Below are positions 23,461 through 28,872 of a stretch of DNA of 64,000 bases, one piece after another. This DNA comes from Verrucomicrobiaceae bacterium. Its GTDB lineage: Bacteria > Verrucomicrobiota > Verrucomicrobiia > Verrucomicrobiales > Akkermansiaceae. Where the stretch lies: NCBI GenBank assembly GCA_027491155.1, contig JAIXWR010000036.1, positions 62,001 through 126,000 of the forward strand, given 5' to 3'. The position numbers were made by a program, and so were the translations under genes. The notes under the pieces were generated by a model, which saw only the letters and a list, made by a program, of their open reading frames with translations, had not been told where the DNA came from and made no database searches. Within the stretch, counting starts at the first letter, position 1. Each line of letters begins with the position of its first letter.

Positions 23461-23781
23461 TCAGGAGGAGAGAAGTTTGATGAGTTGATGGAGTCCGAAA
23501 AGCGCGAGTGGCGGGATGGAGATGAGAATGGCGATGAAGATTCCCAGAATGAGTTTGTCCTGAAATCGGGTCGCTGCCGGGGGAGGTGGCGGGTCACAGA
23601 GCTTCAATACCCGGATGGACCCGTCGTCCACGGGGATGACGACGACATCGTCCGGCTTCATGAGGGCTTGGTCGATGGCTTCGCGGAGGATCTCGAGTCC
23701 CCGGCGATTTCCGAGCAGGCCGTTGTCGCCTTCCCATTCATCCGCTTCCAGCCAGGAGGATTCTGGTTTGGTGGTATTCAT
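23461..23781 (-). CDS. Small single-span membrane protein, unknown
   Basis: 106 residues. N-terminal soluble part with an acidic start ('SWLEADEWEGDNGLLGNRRG') and a short alpha/beta segment ('ALMKPDDVVVIPVDDGSIRVLKL'), then a proline run and one transmembrane helix near residues 76-100 ('LILGIFIAILISIPPLALFGLHQL'). The stop is 4 bp before the rtcB start, so it is almost certainly co-transcribed with rtcB. No family is recognised. It is head-to-head (52 bp) with the DUF433 antitoxin gene. A membrane-linked accessory of RNA repair is conceivable, but nothing in the sequence shows it. Confidence 0.65.
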   Translation of the reverse strand: MNTTKPESSWLEADEWEGDNGLLGNRRGLEILREAIDQALMKPDDVVVIPVDDGSIRVLKLCDPPPPPAATRFQDKLILGIFIAILISIPPLALFGLHQLIKLLSS

Positions 23782-23833
23782 TGGTGGGGAATTGTGGATT
23801 GTGAAAAGGCCGGAGCGCCGCTAGATTGAATCC

Positions 23834-24058
23834 ATGAGCTTGTTGGATCGGATCACCATGAATCCAGAAGTCTGCGGCGGCCGGCCTTGTATCCGTGGAA
23901 TGCGGATTCGGGTGAAGGACGTGCTGGACTTGCTGGCGGCGAAGGTTCCGGAGGCGGAGATTCTGGAAGATTTTCCGTATCTGGAAGCGGAAGACATTCA
24001 GGCCTGCATCGAGTATGCGGCGGCCCAGGCGGACCATCCGGTTCTTTTGTCAGCGTGA
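23834..24058 (+). CDS. DUF433 antitoxin-like protein
   Basis: 74-residue DUF433 protein: 'RITMNPEVCGGRPCIRGMRIRVKDVLDLLAAKV' is the conserved core, followed by 'EAEILEDFPYLEAEDIQACIEYAA', a small winged-helix-like fold. DUF433 proteins are antitoxins usually paired with DUF5615 PIN-like toxins, as here: the toxin gene starts 20 bp downstream. The pair is the only plus-strand unit between the Y RNA array and rtcB, so it interrupts the RNA-repair locus. Confidence 0.88.
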   Translation: MSLLDRITMNPEVCGGRPCIRGMRIRVKDVLDLLAAKVPEAEILEDFPYLEAEDIQACIEYAAAQADHPVLLSA

Positions 24059-24078
24059 TTTGACACCGGGCCAGAGAA

Positions 24079-24417
24079 ATGACGGAGATCAAGTTTCTGA
24101 TTGATGCCCAGTTGCCACCTGCCCTGGCGAGGTTTCTGGCGGCGAAGAGCGGCGCGGCGGTTCATGTTGCGGATCTTGGTGCGAAGGACGCCACCGACTC
24201 GTGGATATGGGACAAGGCACTGGGAGAGGGGTGGGTGCTCGTGACGAAGGACGAGGATTTTCCAATGCGTGCTGCCCTGGCGAAAGCCGCTCCGGTGATT
24301 GTCTGGATTCGCTTCGGCAACACGTCGAGGACGGAGCTTTTGAGAAGAATCGAACCGATGGTGGACTGGTGGATCGAACGCATCGGCGAAGGAGAACGAT
24401 TGTTGGAGGTGCGGTGA
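24079..24417 (+). CDS. DUF5615 PIN-like toxin
   Basis: 112 residues. It has the short PIN-like fold of DUF5615: 'FLIDAQLPPALARFLA' (first acidic residue), 'GAKDATDSWIWDKA' and 'VLVTKDEDFPMRA' (second and third acidic residues), then 'VIVWIRFGNTS'. Predicted ribonuclease, neutralised by the DUF433 partner. Its stop lies only 14 bp from the end of the last Y RNA, tail to tail. A tRNA-targeting nuclease beside a tRNA-repair locus would be fitting, but the target is unknown. Confidence 0.85.
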   Translation: MTEIKFLIDAQLPPALARFLAAKSGAAVHVADLGAKDATDSWIWDKALGEGWVLVTKDEDFPMRAALAKAAPVIVWIRFGNTSRTELLRRIEPMVDWWIERIGEGERLLEVR

Positions 24418-24431
24418 GGTCGAAATGGGTT

Positions 24432-24556
24432 CATCGTGACAAAGAGGGCGAGGACGTTCCTTGAGCGCGTCTGATTCCGCCACGGGCACGGGGCCCGGCG
24501 GGGTTGGTTACCCGCACTGGTTTTCACCAACTGTAGTCTTCGCGGCATTCACGATG
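24432..24556 (-). ncRNA. Y RNA F: tRNA-Leu-like (class II) mimic
   Basis: Lower stem CATCGTGA/TCACGATG (8 bp), internal loop ATGCC/CCTCTTTG, upper stem GCGAAGAC/GTCCTCGC (one mismatch). Between the upper-stem strands, in RNA order: a long variable-arm-like hairpin TTGGT-GAAA-ACCAG, a T-arm-like GCGGG-loop-CCCGC, a closed acceptor CGGGC-CCCGT-GCCCG, then TGGCGGAATCAGACGCGC, which closely resembles the 5' part of bacterial tRNA-Leu. The T-loop (TAACCAA) and D-loop lack the usual TTC and GG. Evidence is covariation-like pairing plus similarity to siblings. Confidence 0.8.
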
Positions 24557-24565
24557 AAAAGGGGT

Positions 24566-24690
24566 CGGCGACAAGGGTTGGTGAAACGTTCCTGCTCTAC
24601 CACTGAGCTACCGGGCCAAAGTGGCCCGGGCCGGACTCGAACCGGCGACCTGGTCTTCCGTAAAGATGTAGTTTCACCGGCATTCGCCGG
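24566..24690 (-). ncRNA. Y RNA E: canonical permuted-tRNA mimic
   Basis: Lower stem CGGCGA/TCGCCG, internal loop ATGCC/AACCCTTG, upper stem GGTGAAAC/GTTTCACC (8 bp). Inside, in RNA order: AGGTC (variable loop), T-arm GCCGG-TTCGAGT-CCGGC (+ strand 24630-24646), seven-pair acceptor CCGGGCC-ACTTT-GGCCCGG (24611-24629), then TA (U8/A9), D-arm GCTC-AGTGGTA-GAGC (24592-24608). Every tRNA elbow residue (U8, G18, G19, U54, U55, C56, A58) is kept. The anticodon arm is replaced by the Ro-type stem. Confidence 0.9.
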
Positions 24691-24711
24691 TTGATGGGGT
24701 TGAAAAGGGGA

Positions 24712-24832
24712 TCCGCGACAAGGATTGGAAGGACGTTCGCCACTGCTCTACCGGACTGAGCTACCCGACGGGCGGGGTCGGATTCGAACCGACGACCTAT
24801 GGATTAAATGGAGTCCTTCCGGCATTCGCGGA
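24712..24832 (-). ncRNA. Y RNA D: permuted-tRNA mimic
   Basis: Lower stem TCCGCGA/TCGCGGA, internal loop ATGCC/AATCCTTG, upper stem GGAAGGAC/GTCCTTCC. Inside: ATTTAATCCATAGGTC, like the 3' side of an anticodon arm and variable loop; T-arm GTCGG-TTCGAAT-CCGAC (24777-24793); short closed acceptor CCCG-CCCGT-CGGG; TA; D-arm GCTC-AGTCCGGTA-GAGC (24745-24761). The D-loop and T-loop retain GG and TTC. Confidence 0.88.
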
Positions 24833-24838
24833 AGAGGG

Positions 24839-24935
24839 TGCTGACGAGGGGTTGCGGGACGTATTCTCGGGTCTTGCGACCCGTGCGGGAATCGAACTCG
24901 CTGGTTACCAGGTGTAGTCCCGCAGGCATTTAGCA
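24839..24935 (-). ncRNA. Y RNA C: T-arm and acceptor only, D-arm absent
   Basis: Lower stem TGCTAA/TCAGCA (one mismatch), internal loop ATGCCT/AACCCCTCG, upper stem GCGGGAC/GTCCCGC (24854-24860 with 24917-24923). Inside: T-arm GCGAG-TTCGATT-CCCGC (one A-C mismatch), acceptor CGGGTC-GCAA-GACCCG closed by a GNRA tetraloop, then only AGAATAC before the upper stem closes. The D-arm seen in B, D and E is missing. Confidence 0.82.
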
Positions 24936-24956
24936 TGAGTGCGGTTGGGGGTTTGA

Positions 24957-25081
24957 GGGAGCGCTGGCTTTAGCCGGCTTGGATGGTCGGGTGCCGTGGC
25001 CGGGGATGTTGATGGCTCGGTCGCCGGGGATGACCCGCGACCACCTTCCAACCGTCCAAGCCGGCTAAAGCCAGCGCTCCC
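24957..25081. repeat. Inverted repeat, GGAGCGCTGGCTTTAGCCGGC family
   Basis: Arms GGGAGCGCTGGCTTTAGCCG (24957-24976) and its reverse complement (25062-25081) extend to about 27 bp and flank a roughly 70-bp centre. Each arm also contains a GGCTTTAGCC palindrome. It splits the Y RNA array between RNAs B and C. A related copy lies at 54485-54546. Confidence 0.8.
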
Positions 25082-25096
25082 TTCGAGAGAGAAAGA

Positions 25097-25208
25097 TCCG
25101 CGACAACTAGGGGAAGATCCGGATAACTGCTCTACCACTGAGCTACCTTGCTTGCGCGAGGGCCGGACTCGAACCGGCGACCAATGTAATCTTCCGGGCA
25201 TTCGCGGA
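25097..25208 (-). ncRNA. Y RNA B: permuted-tRNA mimic
   Basis: Lower stem TCCGCGA/TCGCGGA, internal loop ATGCCC/CCTAGTTG, upper stem GGAAGAT/ATCTTCC (25112-25118 with 25189-25195). Inside: TTGGTC, T-arm GCCGG-TTCGAGT-CCGGC (25162-25178), acceptor CCTCGC-GCAA-GCAAGG (one mismatch, GNRA loop), TA, D-arm GCTC-AGTGGTA-GAGC. Conserved tRNA elbow bases are intact. Confidence 0.9.
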
Positions 25209-25217
25209 AAGGGGGTT

Positions 25218-25302
25218 GCCGGCACGGCGGCGAGGGATGACGAAGACGTTTTGTGCCATTCGTAGTGGAGTTGTAGTCTTCGTCGGCATCCGCCGTGCCG
25301 GC
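25218..25302 (-). ncRNA. Y RNA A: minimal Y RNA without tRNA-like domain
   Basis: Begins 7 bp after the rsr stop. Perfect 12-bp lower stem GCCGGCACGGCG/CGCCGTGCCGGC, internal loop GATGCC/ATCCCTCG, perfect upper stem GACGAAGAC/GTCTTCGTC (25276-25284 with 25239-25247), and a 28-nt apical loop with no T- or D-arm. The upper stem resembles, from memory, the GNCGAAG/CUUCGNC helix described for YrlA-type RNAs. The strong lower stem could also end the rsr coding message. Confidence 0.78.
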
Positions 25303-25309
25303 AGATTCG

Positions 25310-26884
25310 TCACGCGAGTTTCATGAGTTGGTTGAGGGGTTGGAGTTCGATCTCGCGGATCCAGTGGTCCGATCCGTCGGCCCCGGCCGCGAAGGCGGCG
25401 ATGAGGTCGAAGACGGTGTCGCTGAAGCCGCCGATGTTGAGGATGTCCTTGCGGTCCGGAGCCTGCGTCGTGGTGTTGGGGGTGAGGTCGATGCAGACGA
25501 GCCGGGCCTTCGGGTTGCGGTTCTTGAGCTTTTCCCATTCGGCCATCACCGCGGTTCCGCGGCCGGCCTTGGGATCGGCCCAGGATTCGTTGTCGGAAAC
25601 GAAGACCACCAGGTCGGGGGCCGCCTTTTCCGAGTTGAGCAAGCGCAGCGGGGCCGAGCAGTTCGTTCCACCGCCGCCGACCTTGGCGAGCTTGGTCGCG
25701 TTGGTCATCACGGTGTCCCGCGGGTTGAGTGCGACGTCCACGACCTTGACCTCGAAGGGCAGGACGCGGGCGTCCCGGTTCTTCCGCAGGAAGGCGGCGG
25801 CGACCAGCGCGGCGACATCGATGCAGCGGACCGCCGAGTTGGCACCCTTGCGGTAGCCGGTGACGGGCGATTGCATCGAGCCGGACACGTCCGGGCAGAC
25901 CACGACCTTGCCTTGGATCTCCGGCACGTTCGAGAGCGCGACTTCCATCGCGTCCTGGAGCGCTTCACGGATCACCCCGGGCACCTCCTTGCCGGCGTTC
26001 ATGTAGGCAACGAGGAGCTGGTAGGGGAAGACCCGGGCGCGCCGGATTTTCTCGGGATCGGCCAGCCGGGCGGCCAGCTTTTCCGCCATGCCGCCGAACT
26101 TGAAGACCCCGTGACGGGCGAAGGTGTTGAGGTTCATCCGCGTGGTTTGCCACGAGGCGGAACCGGCGATCGCCGCCCACTCCCGGTCACCGAGATCGAG
26201 CGCGGTGAGCATCTGAAACGGCACGTCGGGGACCTCGCCTTGCTTGGAAAGCTTCCACGCTTCGAAGGCGCGGAGGGTTTCCGGCAGGGCGGCGATGTCG
26301 AAGGGCTTGCCGACCAGCCAGGCGTAGAAGGCCTGCCGGGTGGCATCGGCCGGACGCGGGTGGACCATCTTCACGACATCCGCCAGCGAGGGATCGTTGC
26401 CGATCGCCGAGTTGAGCAGTTGCCGTTCGTCGGCCCGCTCGAGCCACTGGCGGACGAGCCGCTTCGGCGCCGAGCCCAGCGACTTCCGCCCGGTGACGCC
26501 GGAGCGCAGGATCTGGACGAAGTTCCGGAGCATCTTCCCGTTGTCGATGACCTGCGGAAAGATCTCGATCAGCCGGTCGAGGTCGCGGGTGGCGAGCACC
26601 GCGCAGAGCAAGGCCGGCATGTCCTTCATGTGGCCCTTGCGCCGGGCGTAGAGGGCGGTCTGAGCGAGGAAATCGACATCCACCCGCTTGGCCAGGTCGA
26701 GCACGCGGTCGAGCTGCGTTTCGGCGGAGGCGTAGAAGGTCCGGGTCAGGCAGCCGGTGGCGGCCAGCCGGGCGAGCGTCGCCTTGGGCGAAAGCTCGTA
26801 GGCCGGGGCTCCCGCGTCGTTGCGGACGGTCGCCGCGGGAAGCAGGGCGCCGCGGATCGTGTGGAACAGGTTCTTGTTGGCCAT
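25310..26884 (-). CDS. rsr: Ro60 ortholog Rsr (TROVE domain plus vWA domain)
   Basis: 524 residues. The TROVE HEAT-repeat ring (about 1-320) binds Y RNA outside and single-stranded RNA 3' ends in the cavity: 'YASAETQLDRVLDLAKRVDVDFLAQTALYARRKGHMKDMPALLCAVLA' and 'RVFPYQLLVAYMN' are typical. The C-terminal vWA domain (about 325-524) keeps the MIDAS D332-V-S-G-S. Bacterial Ro proteins work with Y RNAs in RNA quality control, for instance by tethering polynucleotide phosphorylase. The ATG at 26884 lies about 40 nt below a sigma-54 -24/-12 promoter. Six Y RNAs follow on the same strand; rtcR is divergent. Function by homology is firm. Confidence 0.95.
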   Translation of the reverse strand: MANKNLFHTIRGALLPAATVRNDAGAPAYELSPKATLARLAATGCLTRTFYASAETQLDRVLDLAKRVDVDFLAQTALYARRKGHMKDMPALLCAVLATRDLDRLIEIFPQVIDNGKMLRNFVQILRSGVTGRKSLGSAPKRLVRQWLERADERQLLNSAIGNDPSLADVVKMVHPRPADATRQAFYAWLVGKPFDIAALPETLRAFEAWKLSKQGEVPDVPFQMLTALDLGDREWAAIAGSASWQTTRMNLNTFARHGVFKFGGMAEKLAARLADPEKIRRARVFPYQLLVAYMNAGKEVPGVIREALQDAMEVALSNVPEIQGKVVVCPDVSGSMQSPVTGYRKGANSAVRCIDVAALVAAAFLRKNRDARVLPFEVKVVDVALNPRDTVMTNATKLAKVGGGGTNCSAPLRLLNSEKAAPDLVVFVSDNESWADPKAGRGTAVMAEWEKLKNRNPKARLVCIDLTPNTTTQAPDRKDILNIGGFSDTVFDLIAAFAAGADGSDHWIREIELQPLNQLMKLA

Positions 26885-26923
26885 GGTGGTGCGTCCGTCG
26901 GTTGCGGCGGACGGGAGAGTGTT

Positions 26924-26939
26924 GGCATGGGGCGTGCCA
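26924..26939 (-). promoter_or_regulatory. Sigma-54 (-24/-12) promoter of rsr
   Basis: Minus strand reads TGGCACG-CCCC-ATGCC: a perfect -24 element and a -12 GC with the required GG-N10-GC spacing. It lies about 40 nt before the rsr ATG, in the intergenic region shared with rtcR, which encodes a sigma-54 activator. Confidence 0.85.
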
Positions 26940-27102
26940 GGTGGAGATGGTGGGTGGTAGGTGGTGAATGGAAGATGTTGGAGGTGAGGGAGATGAAAAA
27001 GTTTTGAGGAATTTTCGGGCTGGATGGAATAATGGTGGAATTCCGTAGAGAATAGAGAAAAAGCGCGTGCTTTATCCAAGCGGATAGGATTGGATCGCTG
27101 CC

Positions 27103-28695
27103 GTGAAGCGGGTGGCAATCGGACTTCTGGGGAGCAAGCTGGACAGCGGGTTCGACGCCCGGCGCTGGGACGGCTGGCGGCCGAGTGTGTCGCTGTTCCA
27201 GCACGAAGAGCTGCTGTTCGACCGCTTCGAGCTGCTGGCGGAGCGGCAGTTCGATGGCTTGCAGGAGCGGGTGGCGGAGGATGTCCGGCTGGTTTCGCCG
27301 GAGACGACGGTGGTGAAGCACTTCGTCGATTTCGGCCGCGATCCCTGGGATCTGGCGACGGTGTACGGGGCGCTGCACGACTGGGCGCGGGGCTACGACT
27401 TCGATCCGGAGAAGGAGGAATACTGGATTCACATCACGACGGGCACGCACATCGCACAGATCTCGCTGTTCCTGCTGGTGGAGGCGGGCTTTCTGCCGGG
27501 GAAGCTGGTGCAGACCTCGCCGCGGACGTCGGGGCGGGTGACGGATCCGAAAGGGCGCTATGCGGTGATCGACCTGGATCTCTCGAAGTACGACGCGCTT
27601 AGTACGCGCTTCGCCAAGGATGTCGCGGAGACCACGGACTTTTTGAAGAGCGGGATCGCGACCCGCAGTGCCGGCTTCAACCGGCTGATCGACCGGATCG
27701 AGCAGGTGGCGCTGCGCTCCCAGGCGCCGGTGCTGCTGACCGGGCCGACCGGGGCGGGGAAGTCGCACCTGGCGCGGCGGATCTTCGAACTCAGGAAGCA
27801 GCGCGGCGGGATGCGGGGAAGCTTCGTCGAGATCAACTGCGCCACGCTGACCGGCGACACCGCGGCATCGGCCTTGTTCGGCCATGTCCGCGGGTCCTTC
27901 ACCGGGGCGCAAAAGGATCGGCCGGGATTGCTGAGGGAGGCGGACGGCGGGCTGTTGTTCCTCGATGAAATCGGCGAGCTGGGGCTGGACGAGCAGGCGA
28001 GGCTGCTGCGGGCGTTGGAGGATAAGACCTTCCTGCCGGTGGGGGCGGACAAGCCGGTGACGAGCGACTTCCAGCTCATCGCGGGGACCAACCGCGACTT
28101 GCGCGAGGCGGTGGCGAGCGGGCGCTTTCGCGAGGACCTGTTAGCGCGGATTCACCTCTGGACGTTCTCGTTGCCGTCGCTCGGGCAGCGGAGGGAGGAC
28201 ATTGCTCCGAACCTCGATTTCGAGCTGGAGCGCTTCAGCCGGACGCATGGAAGGCAGGCGAGCTTCAACAAGGAGGCGCGGCAGGCATTTCTCAAGTTCG
28301 CGGAAGCGCCGGACACGCCGTGGAGCGGGAACTTCCGCGATCTCAACGCCGCGGTCACCCGGATGGCGACGCTGGCGCCGCGCGGGCGGATCCGGATCGA
28401 GGAGGTGGAGGAAGAGATCGGGCGGTTGCGGGAAAGCTGGCAGCGGCCGGGAAGTACGGCGACTGTCGTAGAAAGCGCGGATCTTGGCGGGCTGGTGGAG
28501 GAAGAGCTGGATCCGTTCGACCGGGTGCAGCTCGCGCACGTGGTGGCGGTGTGCCGGAGGTCTCGGAGCTTGTCGGAGGCCGGGCGGGAGTTGTTTGCGG
28601 TGTCGCGGACGAAGCGGGCGGTGACCAATGATGCGGATCGATTGAAGAAGTACTTGGCGAAGTTCGAGTTGGATTTCGAGAGGTGCCGGGGGTGA
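27103..28695 (+). CDS. rtcR: Sigma-54-dependent RNA-repair regulator RtcR
   Basis: 530 residues, GTG start. N-terminal CARF-type sensor domain (about 1-180; 'IGLLGSKLD', 'HITTGTHIAQISLFLLVEAG') that in RtcR perceives RNA end signals. Central AAA+ domain: Walker A GPTGAGKS (214-221), the sigma-54-contacting GSFTGA loop (264-269, a conservative variant of GAFTGA), Walker B GGLLFLDEIGEL (282-293) and the arginine finger region. The C-terminal segment (about 470-530) is the DNA-binding part. It is divergent from rsr with 218 bp between, as expected for an activator of the rsr-Y RNA and rtcBA genes. Repeat copy 28703-28849 follows. Confidence 0.95.
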   Translation: MKRVAIGLLGSKLDSGFDARRWDGWRPSVSLFQHEELLFDRFELLAERQFDGLQERVAEDVRLVSPETTVVKHFVDFGRDPWDLATVYGALHDWARGYDFDPEKEEYWIHITTGTHIAQISLFLLVEAGFLPGKLVQTSPRTSGRVTDPKGRYAVIDLDLSKYDALSTRFAKDVAETTDFLKSGIATRSAGFNRLIDRIEQVALRSQAPVLLTGPTGAGKSHLARRIFELRKQRGGMRGSFVEINCATLTGDTAASALFGHVRGSFTGAQKDRPGLLREADGGLLFLDEIGELGLDEQARLLRALEDKTFLPVGADKPVTSDFQLIAGTNRDLREAVASGRFREDLLARIHLWTFSLPSLGQRREDIAPNLDFELERFSRTHGRQASFNKEARQAFLKFAEAPDTPWSGNFRDLNAAVTRMATLAPRGRIRIEEVEEEIGRLRESWQRPGSTATVVESADLGGLVEEELDPFDRVQLAHVVAVCRRSRSLSEAGRELFAVSRTKRAVTNDADRLKKYLAKFELDFERCRG

Positions 28696-28702
28696 TTTCC
28701 TC

Positions 28703-28849
28703 TGGAGTGCGACGGCACGACGTCGCTGTGGCTTGGGGTGAAGCGGGCCTCACCCCGGAGGCCGCGGACCGGCTGGCAAGGCGATCCGTGGCCAGTCGAA
28801 CGAAGCGTCCGCTACCCAAGCCAAAGCTGCGTCGTGCCGCAGCACTCCA
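28703..28849. repeat. 147-bp intergenic repeat with terminal inverted repeats, copy 1
   Basis: Ends TGGAGTGCGACGGCACGACG and its inverted near-copy CGTCGTGCCGCAGCACTCCA. The inner region also pairs (GCTTGGGGTGAAGCGGG with CACCCC). Its ends match copy 2 at 36993-37139, which is the same length. It lies just after the rtcR stop. Confidence 0.85.
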
Positions 28850-28872
28850 TAAAAGCTAGCCATGCGGCCGCT

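Noticed and set aside
23781-23834. Sigma-54 promoter for the rtcB cluster
   Set aside because: No TGGCAC element with GG-N10-GC spacing could be found in the short intergenic region on the minus strand.
24580-25180. Ordinary tRNA genes suggested by perfect T-arm and D-arm sequences on the minus strand
   Set aside because: The T-arm comes before the D-arm in the RNA direction, there is no anticodon arm or CCA end, and the halves are enclosed by Ro-type stems. These are permuted tRNA mimics, not tRNAs.
24432-25302. CRISPR-like array of repeats
   Set aside because: Repeated parts are structural (stems and arms), unit lengths vary from 85 to 125 nt, and no constant direct repeat or spacer pattern exists.
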